The position numbers and the translations under genes are program-made. The notes beneath the pieces are model-generated. The model did not search any database and was not told the DNA's origin. It was given only the letters and a program-made list of their open reading frames with translations. From Verrucomicrobiota bacterium (GTDB lineage: Bacteria > Verrucomicrobiota > Verrucomicrobiia > Chthoniobacterales > UBA10450), in assembly GCA_003217965.1 (NCBI GenBank), contig QHNB01000105.1:1-24413 (forward strand): a stretch of DNA of 24,413 nt, read 5' to 3'. This document shows, in pieces, positions 8,316 through 16,346 of the stretch (its first letter is position 1; each line of letters begins with the position of its first letter).

Positions 8316-9087
8316 AAACAACGGTGTCACCAGGTTGCACCTGGACGCCGCGCGCCAGGCTATTACTCACAATATCGCCAATTGCCGTCGCCGGTTCAAC
8401 GGAAGAAATGCGAATTTTTCCGATCGTTGTCCCGCCGCGCAAAACGAGCATTTCGGCGTTTGCCTCCACCCCCTGGTGCTCGCCCAAGTTCAGTACCACA
8501 AAATTGTAAGCGCGGTTTACCGCGAGAATCGTTCCACGAATTGATCCATGGAAGACGGTTTCTCGACGTTTAATTGCGACTTCTGGCCGTGGCTCCTGCA
8601 CCCGGTTCGGCTGCACTTTGTCAGCCAGTAATGCCTTTTCTTCCTCAGCGGCATCGATTTGTTTCCGCGCTTCGTCGAGTTGGGCCTGTAATTCGGCCAC
8701 CGACGGTGCGCCCGGGTTCGGACTCGCCGTCGTTCTCGTCAGCTCATCCAAGTGCTTCTGCAATTCAGTGATTTGGATTTCATTGGCCCGCAGTTTTGAG
8801 AGCAAATCGGATTTCTCGGTTTGTGTTTTGACCAATTCAGCTTCAGAGCGTGCGACCTGGTTCTCGGTCTCAGCCACTTTAGATGACTGCGCCGCGATGT
8901 TCGCTTCGCGTGCGACCATCTCTTTTTCCGCATCAAGTCGACGGCGTTCGGCCATTCGCTCTCGCGCAGTCGTCGCGCTGATGCCCACCCGAAGCGCCTT
9001 CACTTTTGTTGAATTCAAAACCCCCAAAACTGTGGAAGCGATCAACAAGAATACCGAGAAAAGGATGAGCGTTCTTGGAGAATTCAC
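8296..9087 (-). CDS. Membrane-anchored coiled-coil protein with a C-terminal beta-rich domain
   Basis: The 263-residue protein starts at a GTG at 9087. One N-terminal membrane segment (~7-25, LILFSVFLLIASTVLGVL) is followed by a long Glu/Lys/Ala/Arg-rich coiled coil at ~40-165 (AERRRLDAEKEMVAREANIAA and similar heptads), interrupted by a Pro/Gly spacer (SPNPGAPS). The last ~85 residues, from RGTILAVNRAYNFVVLNLG through VQPGDTVVY, have short alternating hydrophobic strands like a small beta-barrel. The topology is probably cytoplasmic N-terminus and periplasmic coiled coil. It overlaps the small lipoprotein gene, so the two may act together at the envelope. I do not recognise a named family. 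Confidence 0.8.
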   Translation of the reverse strand: MNSPRTLILFSVFLLIASTVLGVLNSTKVKALRVGISATTARERMAERRRLDAEKEMVAREANIAAQSSKVAETENQVARSEAELVKTQTEKSDLLSKLRANEIQITELQKHLDELTRTTASPNPGAPSVAELQAQLDEARKQIDAAEEEKALLADKVQPNRVQEPRPEVAIKRRETVFHGSIRGTILAVNRAYNFVVLNLGEHQGVEANAEMLVLRGGTTIGKIRISSVEPATAIGDIVSNSLARGVQVQPGDTVVYAGSNS

Positions 9088-9147
9088 CGAGCGAGAAAGA
9101 TTTAAGCGCAGTTTTTTAGCGAACCGGCCATGCTTTTCAAGACTTCA

Positions 9148-9170
9148 GTGCAAGTGAGTGGCTCTTGCAC
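9148..9170 (+). other. 7-bp stem hairpin upstream of the small basic protein gene
   Basis: GTGCAAG (9148-9154) and CTTGCAC (9164-9170) form a perfect stem with a 9-nt loop. It ends 29 nt before the ATG at 9200 and lies in the gap between two divergent genes. It could be a 5'-UTR element or an operator. It has no U-tract and is not a terminator. Confidence 0.4.
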
Positions 9171-9190
9171 GTCCGAGCACACACCCGTAT

Positions 9191-9195
9191 AGGAG
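9191..9195 (+). promoter_or_regulatory. Strong ribosome binding site for the 47-residue basic protein
   Basis: AGGAG stands 4 nt before the ATG at 9200. It is the clearest Shine-Dalgarno sequence noticed in the window. It fixes the start of the small gene and rules out the longer frame from 9158. Confidence 0.7.
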
Positions 9196-9199
9196 TTGG

Positions 9200-9343
9200 A
9201 TGGGGCAGCAACATCGCGTGCGAGCAAAACGAAAACGACGCCGAGCTTACTTGGAGCGAAGAAAAGCGAAAGAGAAAACTGCGCTTTCTCAAACACCACG
9301 CCTCAAAGCCAAAAAACCTGCAAGCACGGCCGCGGTGGAATAA
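9200..9343 (+). CDS. Small highly basic protein (47 residues)
   Basis: The product starts MGQQHRVRAKRKRRRAYLER and continues with an Arg/Lys/Ala-rich tail ending STAAVE; more than one third of residues are Lys or Arg. The AGGAG site directly upstream supports translation from 9200. Similar short basic proteins with an MGQQH start and an RKRRxAYLxRxK core occur, as far as I recall, as uncharacterised proteins in verrucomicrobia; this could not be searched. The composition suggests an RNA-, DNA- or ribosome-binding role. The NYN nuclease gene follows 15 nt after the stop on the same strand, so the two probably form an operon, and a ribosome-linked function would suit that neighbour. Confidence 0.7.
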   Translation: MGQQHRVRAKRKRRRAYLERRKAKEKTALSQTPRLKAKKPASTAAVE

Positions 9344-9358
9344 CACTTCGAACCTCGG

Positions 9359-9763
9359 ATGAGGCCGCGATATCTCATCGTCGATGGCCATAGCGCTATT
9401 TTTGGATGGCCGGAGCTGGCTCGGCTGCATGCGCGGCGTTCCTCGGTGGCACGGGATACCCTCGTTAAAAAATTGCGTCACTATCAAGATTACACTGGCG
9501 TTCGTGTGGTGGTGGTCTTCGATGGCACCGGTTCGACTGCGACCGATGTCTCTGAGCCGCATGGAGTACAGATTTTCTATTCGCGCGCCGGCCAACCTGC
9601 CGACGCCATCATTGAGCGTCTGGCTGCCAAATACGGTGACAAGTTCGACCTGGTCGTTGCGACATCCGATTGGCTCGAGCAGGAAACGGCCAGCGCGTGT
9701 GGCGCCAACTGTATTTCAATCGACAATCTGCGCGCGCTTCTTGAAGAAACGCTGCCGGGTTAA
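9359..9763 (+). CDS. YacP/Rae1-like NYN-domain endoribonuclease
   Basis: This 134-residue protein belongs to the YacP NYN family (PIN-like fold), whose Bacillus member Rae1 cleaves mRNA on the ribosome. Family landmarks are visible: RYLIVDGHSAIFGWPEL near the N-terminus (first acidic residue), VRVVVVFDGTGS (~48-60), QPADAIIERLAAKY (~79-92) and LVVATSDWLEQETA (~98-111). Together these supply the usual Asp cluster. The position where many members have Asn (VDGYN/VDGHN) is Ser here. It is somewhat short for the family (~165-170) but ends cleanly. Its stop overlaps the stop of the convergent receiver gene by 4 nt. The preceding small basic protein is probably co-transcribed. Confidence 0.82.
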   Translation: MRPRYLIVDGHSAIFGWPELARLHARRSSVARDTLVKKLRHYQDYTGVRVVVVFDGTGSTATDVSEPHGVQIFYSRAGQPADAIIERLAAKYGDKFDLVVATSDWLEQETASACGANCISIDNLRALLEETLPG

Positions 9764-10179
9764 GCTGCTCCCAAAAACTCTCTTTGTGCCGGGCGGCGTG
9801 TCGTTCCGAGGACGCGCAAAAGAACACAATATAGCTGGTCGACCGGCAGGTTCTTGCTGATGTAGCCATTGGCGCCGGCGCGCAATGCCGCATGCATGTG
9901 GCCTTCGTCATAACCGAGGCCGGTCAAGACAACGATGGGCAGCGCCGAATCTAGGTCGCGAACGAGCGAGACGAGTGAGATACCATCGATTTTTGGCATT
10001 TTGAGATCGATAATTACGACCGCGCACTGATTGGCGCGTAACCAAGGTATGGCGCTCGGGGCATCTGTGATCGCGGAGCAGCTGTGTCCTTTGCTTTCAA
10101 GATAGGCGCGGAAAAACCCAGAGAGAGGCGCATCATCGTCGACGATGAGAAACTCGACGCTTTGCGAAGGCAGGTTCAT
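9760..10179 (-). CDS. Stand-alone response regulator receiver protein
   Basis: The product is about 139 residues from the ATG at 10179 (MNLPSQSVEFLIVDDDAPL). An upstream in-frame start at 10272 would add an unlikely 31-residue leader. The acidic pocket VDDD, the phospho-acceptor Asp in VIIDLKMPKIDG, the Thr in VVLTG and the Lys in YISKN are all present, so it should be phosphorylatable. There is no DNA-binding or enzymatic output domain, only a short C-terminal tail (RRPAQREFLGAA). It lies downstream of lpxD on the same strand, with a gap of ~139 nt. It could be a CheY-like partner for one of the two orphan kinases encoded further upstream, which is inference from proximity only. Confidence 0.88.
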   Translation of the reverse strand: MNLPSQSVEFLIVDDDAPLSGFFRAYLESKGHSCSAITDAPSAIPWLRANQCAVVIIDLKMPKIDGISLVSLVRDLDSALPIVVLTGLGYDEGHMHAALRAGANGYISKNLPVDQLYCVLLRVLGTTRRPAQREFLGAA

Positions 10180-10318
10180 TGGGCTGGAATTTCTAGAATT
10201 GTGATAAGCATGAACTCTGCCATCAATCTCCAGAGGCGACCACAGCCCCAGCCCGCAAGCCGACCAATTCAAAAACCCGAAACGTCAAGGTGAGCCGGCC
10301 CGAACGCGACGATGGCGG

Positions 10319-11347
10319 TTACAGTCCCAGTTTCGTTTCGAGTTTTTTCACTCGTTCGAAGAACTCACCAAGCCGTCGGACCCAAACCAGATGCAGCTTC
10401 GCCTCCCGAAGCGGAACCGAGGGCGTGGCCCACCAAACACCGCCCTTGAGGTTTTTTGAAACACCGGTCTGGGCGCCGATGGCAGTGCCATCGGCAATCT
10501 CGACGTGACCAATGATCCCAACCTGGCCTCCGATCATCACGCGCTGGCCGATCCGAACGCTTCCGGCGATACCAGTCTGAGCCGCAATTACCGTATGTTT
10601 TCCGATCACGACGTTGTGAGCGATTTGCACTAAATTGTCGATCTTCGCTCCTTCTTGGATCCAGGTGCGACCAAATCGTGCGCGATCAATCGTGCTGTTA
10701 GCACCGATTTCGACACCGTCGTCGATTTGGACGATGCCGATTTGAGGAACTTTTTGCTGGCCTTCGGCTGTGAGTTCGAAGCCGAATCCGTCCGCTCCAA
10801 TCACGACACCGCTGTGCAAGATGGCATGCGCCCCGATCCGGCAACGTTCCCGAATCGTAACCTGTGGATAGATCATGCAGCCAACGCCGAGAACGACGTC
10901 GTGACCAACGTAACTTCCTGCGCCGATGATGGTGTCGGCTCCGATTTGCGCACCAGCCTCGACCACGACATGTGGCTGGATCGAAACGTGTTCGCCTAGT
11001 TGCACGCTTTTATCGATAACGGCGCTCGGATGAATTCCAGGCGCGAACTTGACTGGCGCAGGAGCAAACCGCATCGCGATTTGCTCGAAAGCCTTAGCCG
11101 GGCTTTTCACTCTGATGATGGCGGCCCCGATTTCGTCGGAAAAGTCGGGCGGCACAAAGACCGCTGCGGCGCGGGTTTTTCGAAGCTGCGTGCTGTAACG
11201 AGGATTGTAAAAGAACGAAATCTCGTCAGCTGTGGCTTCGGCTAGTGAAGCCGCGCCGAAAATTTGAGTTTCCCGATTCCCTTTGAGCTCGCCCTGTGTA
11301 GCTGCTGCGATTTCTCCGAGGGTCAAAGCTACCTTGCTTTGCGTCAA
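10319..11347 (-). CDS. lpxD: UDP-3-O-acylglucosamine N-acyltransferase LpxD
   Basis: LpxD adds the second acyl chain, from acyl-ACP, to UDP-3-O-acylglucosamine in lipid A synthesis. The protein is 342 residues from a TTG at 11347, a typical LpxD length. The N-terminal uridine-binding domain (LTLGEIAAATQGELKG, FFYNPRYSTQL) is followed by a long left-handed beta-helix of hexapeptide repeats (VSIQPHVVVEAGAQIGADTI and onward). The active-site region IDNLVQIAHNVVIG contains the family His. It ends in an amphipathic C-terminal helix (RLGEFFERVKKLETKLGL). The longer frame from 11491 adds 48 residues unlike any LpxD. The TTG lies in a TTGA overlap with the upstream fba stop, so translation is probably coupled. 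Confidence 0.93.
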   Translation of the reverse strand: MTQSKVALTLGEIAAATQGELKGNRETQIFGAASLAEATADEISFFYNPRYSTQLRKTRAAAVFVPPDFSDEIGAAIIRVKSPAKAFEQIAMRFAPAPVKFAPGIHPSAVIDKSVQLGEHVSIQPHVVVEAGAQIGADTIIGAGSYVGHDVVLGVGCMIYPQVTIRERCRIGAHAILHSGVVIGADGFGFELTAEGQQKVPQIGIVQIDDGVEIGANSTIDRARFGRTWIQEGAKIDNLVQIAHNVVIGKHTVIAAQTGIAGSVRIGQRVMIGGQVGIIGHVEIADGTAIGAQTGVSKNLKGGVWWATPSVPLREAKLHLVWVRRLGEFFERVKKLETKLGL

Positions 11348-11718
11348 CGTGCTTTCACGCTCGCGCGGACAGCATCGAGTTGTCCAGCCGAACCGAGCTT
11401 CTCGTTCTTGTGGGCGATGAAATTCGCGTATTCGCGGACAAAAATTTTTCCCGGGTCGCGAAAATCGAATTTCTCGGGATGATCTCGACAAAATTCACGG
11501 TGCACACGCGTCCAAACAAGCCGGCCATCGGTATCGAGGTTCACTTTCGTCACTCCTAGTTTTGCCGCCGGAAGATATTCTTCTTTATTCACTCCCCGTG
11601 CAGACGGATCGAGTTTTTCGCCAGACGCATTAATTGGTTCCACTTCCGATTTGGGCACGCTGGACGAGCCGTGCTTTCCGTAGGCCACTTTGTAGAGCTG
11701 GGCGGTAGTAACGATCAT
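11344..11718 (-). pseudogene. fba: Class II fructose-bisphosphate aldolase remnant with its middle missing
   Basis: The 124-residue frame joins the two ends of a class II aldolase. The first ~15 residues, MIVTTAQLYKVAYGK, match the usual N-terminus. The rest, from HGSSSVPKSEVEPIN through LGVTKVNLDTDGRLVWTRVH to NEKLGSAGQL, is the C-terminal ~109 residues, including the NxDTD phosphate-binding segment. Roughly 200-230 central residues are gone, including the zinc-binding His residues and catalytic Asp. The join keeps the frame, near 11675. Such a product cannot be an active aldolase. It sits 90 nt after the kinase gene and overlaps the lpxD start (TTGA). Assembly loss is as plausible as a genuine deletion. 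Confidence 0.82.
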
Positions 11719-11808
11719 AGATATTTCAGAAACGGAATGAGATTGAGGCGCGAGGAGAAGCGCTCAAGTTAAATCTGAAATCCAAAATCTGAAATGGGAT
11801 TTCTTATC
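11719..11808. repeat. Short direct repeat in the kinase-fba spacer
   Basis: The 90-bp spacer contains AAATCTGAAAT near 11773-11783 and AATCTGAAAT near 11788-11797, separated by a few bases (TCTGAAATCCAAAATCTGAAATGGGA). No gene or terminator is visible. The motif looks like a minimal AAATCTGAAATC-type tandem repeat. Confidence 0.4.
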
Positions 11809-13815
11809 CTATTCGGACTTCGCCGTCGCTGGCAAGGCAATGCTGACCGACGTTCCATGCGTACTCGTATCGATATCGACGCGCCCGTTATGATCGAACA
11901 CTGTCCGCTTCACGATCGGCAGACCCAGACCCATGCCGCGCGCCTTGGTCGTGCAAAATGGAGAAAAAACTTTCTCCTTCATCTCCGGGGCAATGCCGCG
12001 GCCGTTGTCCTGGATCGTCACAAGCACGCCACCCCTGCGGTCGCCGTGGCGAAGCGGTTTGGCTGAAAGAATGATGCGCGGCTTCTTTTGATCCCGCACG
12101 GCTTCGGTCGCGTTCGCCACCAGGTGGGCGAACGCTTCAGCCAGCGCATCCTCGTCACCTACAACGGTTGGCAGATCCGATGAAAGCTGCGTCTCGACCG
12201 GAACCCCGCCATTCGTTCCGAACTTTCTCCGTGCTAATTCGAGGCCGCGCTTGACCGGCGCTCGGATGTCGAGCGGTTTCATGTTCAGCTCGGCTGGATG
12301 GGCAAACGAGTTGATCTGGGTGATGATTTTGTCCAGTCGATCGATTTCCTGCACGACAATGTCGGTGAAATTCTTTCGAAAATCCGGGTCATCAAATCGT
12401 TCGGGCAGGAGCTGAGCGAAGGTTTTGATCGCGACAAGAGGATTGCGAATTTCGTGTGACATGCTCGCGGCCAAATCAGTCCAGAAGGCCGCCCGATCGA
12501 CCAGGTCCTGCTTCTGTCGGAGATTTTCCTCCGCGGTCAGATCATGAATGAGAGCGACCGCGCCCAGCGATGTGCGATGGTCTGCAAGCCGGCGTGTCTC
12601 GACGGAAAGAGAGCGGCGAGTTTTAGGATCAATCCATTGCTGTGGCGGCAGGTTGCTTGTCGCCTCCAGCGTGTCGCGCAACATCATGGCGAGCTTGCTC
12701 CCCGCAATTTCAACGGGCCGATTAAGCGCCTCTTTCGTGTTAACGCCGAGGATGTTTTCAGCCGGCGAGTTAAACCACCGCACGATGCCTTCTTCATCGA
12801 TCGCGACAATTCCGGGCGGGATCGACTTCAGAAGCGTTTCAGCGAGGGTTTTTTGGACCGAGATCTCCTCATAAAGAAGAGCGTTCTCCAAGACCGTAGA
12901 GACTTGTTCCGCTAGCACGGTCAAGGCTTCCAGATCGGCATAGCCAAACGGTTGTCCGGTAACACGATAACCGAAGAACAGCCAACCGTTGATGCGGCCC
13001 CCTGCGTAAAGGGGCGCAATAACCTCAGCTCCGGACGTATCAAGCGCGCGGCGCAAGAGGATGCGCTGATTTTGATCCCCGATCTGAGCGAGATTGGCCC
13101 GCGAAATCAGATGAGCATGGGTCTCAAACCAGCGGACCAAAGGATCGCGTTCGCTGTACTCAAGTTGGTCCGTTTCGGGCAACGACCGGAGGCCGGCGCG
13201 AAGCCGATAGCTGTCGCCATGGCGAATTCGAGAGAAAATTCCCACCCGCGTCACCCCGGCCGCGTCTGCTACTTGTTCTACAATATTATTGAGCAGCGTC
13301 TCGACATCTTCGAACCGACGAAAGACCCGAGCAAAACGCAGCATCGGAAGCGATGGGGAATAGACCCGTTCCGGCGCACGCTCCAAGCGGCGCTCCCAGT
13401 CCGGCATCGGAGTCTGTCGTGAAGTGTCGCGCAGTTCTCGATTGGCTTGCATTAAGTTTAGGTAATCGAATGCCCGCCCGATCAGCGCTTGAAAGCGGCG
13501 CCGGTCCAGTTGCAAGTCTTCGGCGGCATAAATCCCAGATTGCTCGGCATCGCGCAGCGGTTCAGAACGTGCGGCGCCAAGCGCAATGAGAAGTGAATCG
13601 GGCCAATCCTGCTGCAGCTTTTCCAGCAAATCGCGACATTCCTTTGCCCGCAGATCCATGATGACGACGGCTGGAGCCGCCTGTTGCAGAATTGCCTCTA
13701 GCCGATCGGGTTCGGCCACGTGTCGGACCTGCGTCATCGTGCGCAGGAACGCCTTGACGCGCCGCAGCAGATCGGCGTCTTGAGAATAAAGGACGCAGAC
13801 AGGCGAAAGCGTCAC
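11809..13815 (-). CDS. Soluble histidine kinase: degenerate receiver, GAF, PAS, HisKA, HATPase
   Basis: The 668-residue protein starts at a GTG. Residues ~1-120 resemble a receiver domain with VVIMDL at the Asp position, but the acidic pair (LYSQDAD), the Thr/Ser site (ALGAA) and the Lys site (YAAEDL) are not conserved, so it is probably a pseudo-receiver. A GAF domain follows (~150-320, ending VLAEQVSTVLENALLYEE), then a PAS domain (~325-430, GIVAIDEEGIVRWFNSPAENILG). The H-box SMSHEIRNPLVAIKTFAQL places the phospho-His near 454. The ATPase domain has NATEAV, DNGRGIAP and TTKARGMGLGLPIVKR. No membrane segment is seen. Its GTG overlaps the upstream kinase stop (GTGA), so the pair is translationally coupled and probably works as one sensory unit. 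Confidence 0.92.
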   Translation of the reverse strand: MTLSPVCVLYSQDADLLRRVKAFLRTMTQVRHVAEPDRLEAILQQAAPAVVIMDLRAKECRDLLEKLQQDWPDSLLIALGAARSEPLRDAEQSGIYAAEDLQLDRRRFQALIGRAFDYLNLMQANRELRDTSRQTPMPDWERRLERAPERVYSPSLPMLRFARVFRRFEDVETLLNNIVEQVADAAGVTRVGIFSRIRHGDSYRLRAGLRSLPETDQLEYSERDPLVRWFETHAHLISRANLAQIGDQNQRILLRRALDTSGAEVIAPLYAGGRINGWLFFGYRVTGQPFGYADLEALTVLAEQVSTVLENALLYEEISVQKTLAETLLKSIPPGIVAIDEEGIVRWFNSPAENILGVNTKEALNRPVEIAGSKLAMMLRDTLEATSNLPPQQWIDPKTRRSLSVETRRLADHRTSLGAVALIHDLTAEENLRQKQDLVDRAAFWTDLAASMSHEIRNPLVAIKTFAQLLPERFDDPDFRKNFTDIVVQEIDRLDKIITQINSFAHPAELNMKPLDIRAPVKRGLELARRKFGTNGGVPVETQLSSDLPTVVGDEDALAEAFAHLVANATEAVRDQKKPRIILSAKPLRHGDRRGGVLVTIQDNGRGIAPEMKEKVFSPFCTTKARGMGLGLPIVKRTVFDHNGRVDIDTSTHGTSVSIALPATAKSE

Positions 13816-16346
13816 GCTACTGCTACCTCTTGATTAAAACGAACTAGCGGCAAAAGAATATGAAAGGCAGTGCCTTTGCTCAGTTCGCTTTCGACTTCGA
13901 TCTGGCCGCCGTGCTCCTCAATGATGCCATGAACGACAGATAAGCCCAGACCCGTCCCGTAATCTTTCGTCGTAAAAAATGGGTCGAAAACATGCGGAAT
14001 ATCTTCCGCTCGAATTCCGTCACCTGTATCGCGAATGGAGATGCACAATGCCTCCGTCGTGTCTTCGTCCTCGGTCGAGAGCTGCGAAACCAAGACATCT
14101 CCGGACCGGATTTTGGTTGTCACGGTTAACTCGCCGCCCCGTTTCATCGCATCCATGGCATTGAGAAAGAAGTTCAGAAAAACTTGCTCTAATTGGTCGG
14201 CATCAGCTCGAGTGGTATCGATATCCGCCTCCCACAGTTTCGTCAGCTTGATTTCCTTTTGATACAAGCGGTGCTGGATCAGGAGCAGGGTCTTGTCCAG
14301 GACTTCATGAACACGCATCGGGCGGAGGAGAGGTTTGGCCGGACGTGCAAAACGAAGAAGCTGATTCACAAGGGAATCGATACGGTTAATCTCGTGAACA
14401 ATGAGGTTGGAGAAGGTCTCGCGGAAGTCCGACTCGTTATAACGCTCGGGAAGTAATTGAGCGAAAGTCTTGATCGACACCAGCGGGTTCTTGATCTCAT
14501 GAGCCATTCCAGCCGACAAAGTGCCGAGGCTGGCCAATCGATCGCTCCGCCGAATTTGAAGCTCGAGGCGTTTCAAATCGGTAATGTCGGTGATAACAAC
14601 AAGGGCGCCGAGTAACTGACGATCTTGACTATGGAAAGTTGAACTACTTGCCCGGGCGTATGCGCTTGCCGAGCTAGAGCGCAGATAGATCTCGCGGTCT
14701 TCCTGGCGCTCACCTGACTGCAAGGTCGTTTCCAGTATATGGCATAGAGAACCGGGCAAATCCCGAATGGTCTTGCCCAACATCGCCTTCGCATCCAAGC
14801 CGGTGATCTTCTCCGCTTCGCCATTGAACACGGATATACTTCCGTCCGCATCCGCTGCGATCACACCCGTAGTCAGATTCTGAAGGAGAATCTCGTTATA
14901 AATCTTGGCATTCTGAACCTCGGTAAATAACTCGGCATTCTCGATCGCCACCGCCAGCTGTCCGCACAAGATCTGGAGCGCGTCCTGTTCGATACTGCCG
15001 TAGATACGGCCTGATAATCGCGGACCGAGAACCATGACACCGACCAGATGCTCGCGTGAGAAAATTCCTAACGCCGCCGCCACTTTCATCTCTTCTAGCA
15101 GGCGTCGAACCGCATTTGTCGAAGCTGTTTCGCGGACGCGATGAAGTTCGTCCAGAATAAGCGGCTCGCGGTTGCGAGTTAACCAGTTAATAAGTGGAGA
15201 ATCCGGGGCGATCTCTGGCTGTGCTTCGATTCGGCCATCGTGAGCATTCGAATATCTCTGCGTGAATCCTCTGCGACTTTCTAGGAAGATTGTCACGCTA
15301 TCAGTGCCGACTGCTTCCCCGATTGTGGTTGCGAATCTGCGCAACAGGTCCGGCAGAGTAGTTACCGAGGCGAGAATTTCCGCTGCTTTGCTTGCGGTGA
15401 CGCGAAAATCAAGCCCGCGGGTCCCCGCGAATAGACGATCGGCAAAAGATTGTGATATCCCCCGCGCCGGGGTCATCGCAAAGGTAATTACCAAAGCAGC
15501 CGCGATATGTGCGACGGTGCCGTGATTGCTTGGTAAGATTGATTCCATCACTGTTGAAACCAGCCACCAGACTAATGCGTATAGCGCGAGCAAATAAGCC
15601 GTTAAAACCGCATAGGACATCAATCGACGGAGGAAAAACCCGACCTCTAGCAATTTTCGAGTAGCGATGCCATAGGCGATGATGAGGCTGAAAAGGACAA
15701 TGCGGAACGGTGCGAACCAAACTAAGCGTGATCGATCAACGAAGAAGCTGAGGCCGACGGAAACGAGCACCATGCCAAGTACGACCACGGCGCCAACAAG
15801 GATGAAGGTGAGTTCTGCGCGCTTACCGCCTGTATTTCGTCTTACATCACGCACATAGTTGACGATCAGGGCTAACCCACCCACTCCAATGTACAAGACA
15901 AAGATAAACACTCCCTGCCCATAGATCGGGCTCGGGACTGGAATCGTCGCGCCCGACGGCTGTAACAATTGCGCTCCTACTAAAAAGAACTTCGTTTGAC
16001 ATAATCCTGCCGCAGCAACCGCAGCAACCAGCCATGGCCACGATTTTCGCAAGATGTCTCGCCAACGCCGATGCTGCTCTTGAATTGACAGCCGGAGAAG
16101 ATTAGAAACAGTGAGAATTAAGGGCCCAGCTAGTGATGCCTGGCGGATAAAGAACTCCGCGACTAAATTAGTCTTTGCCGAAAAAGCCGAATACAAGCTT
16201 CCTAACCACATTCCGATAATGAGGGAGAGTAGTAGGAAACATTGGTTGGATTTCCGCCGCGGATTCGCCAGAAATACCGCCAACCCCAGCAATAACTGAA
16301 TGACAATGGCCGCGAGCGTCGGCGCTGTAGCGCTGTTTATCAACAT
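13812..16346 (-). CDS. Membrane histidine kinase: multi-TM N-domain, GAF, PAS, HisKA, HATPase
   Basis: The product is 844 residues from the ATG at 16346 (MLINSATAPTLAAIVIQLLLG); the longer frame from 16412 lies inside the ketosynthase gene. The first ~300 residues hold about eight to nine hydrophobic segments, like the 7TM-type sensor of HisKA_7TM and PrsK-like kinases. A GAF domain (~320-470, ending QLAVAIENAELFTEV) and a PAS domain (~480-590, TGVIAADADGSISVFNGEAEKITG) follow. The H-box GMAHEIKNPLVSIKTFAQL puts the phospho-His near 616. The ATPase domain shows FLNAMDAM, DTGDGIRAED and TTKDYGTGLGLSVV. The start overlaps the ketosynthase stop by 7 nt and the stop overlaps the next kinase start. 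The kinase core is clearly paralogous to that neighbour (SIKTFAQLLPER / AIKTFAQLLPER). Confidence 0.92.
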   Translation of the reverse strand: MLINSATAPTLAAIVIQLLLGLAVFLANPRRKSNQCFLLLSLIIGMWLGSLYSAFSAKTNLVAEFFIRQASLAGPLILTVSNLLRLSIQEQHRRWRDILRKSWPWLVAAVAAAGLCQTKFFLVGAQLLQPSGATIPVPSPIYGQGVFIFVLYIGVGGLALIVNYVRDVRRNTGGKRAELTFILVGAVVVLGMVLVSVGLSFFVDRSRLVWFAPFRIVLFSLIIAYGIATRKLLEVGFFLRRLMSYAVLTAYLLALYALVWWLVSTVMESILPSNHGTVAHIAAALVITFAMTPARGISQSFADRLFAGTRGLDFRVTASKAAEILASVTTLPDLLRRFATTIGEAVGTDSVTIFLESRRGFTQRYSNAHDGRIEAQPEIAPDSPLINWLTRNREPLILDELHRVRETASTNAVRRLLEEMKVAAALGIFSREHLVGVMVLGPRLSGRIYGSIEQDALQILCGQLAVAIENAELFTEVQNAKIYNEILLQNLTTGVIAADADGSISVFNGEAEKITGLDAKAMLGKTIRDLPGSLCHILETTLQSGERQEDREIYLRSSSASAYARASSSTFHSQDRQLLGALVVITDITDLKRLELQIRRSDRLASLGTLSAGMAHEIKNPLVSIKTFAQLLPERYNESDFRETFSNLIVHEINRIDSLVNQLLRFARPAKPLLRPMRVHEVLDKTLLLIQHRLYQKEIKLTKLWEADIDTTRADADQLEQVFLNFFLNAMDAMKRGGELTVTTKIRSGDVLVSQLSTEDEDTTEALCISIRDTGDGIRAEDIPHVFDPFFTTKDYGTGLGLSVVHGIIEEHGGQIEVESELSKGTAFHILLPLVRFNQEVAVA

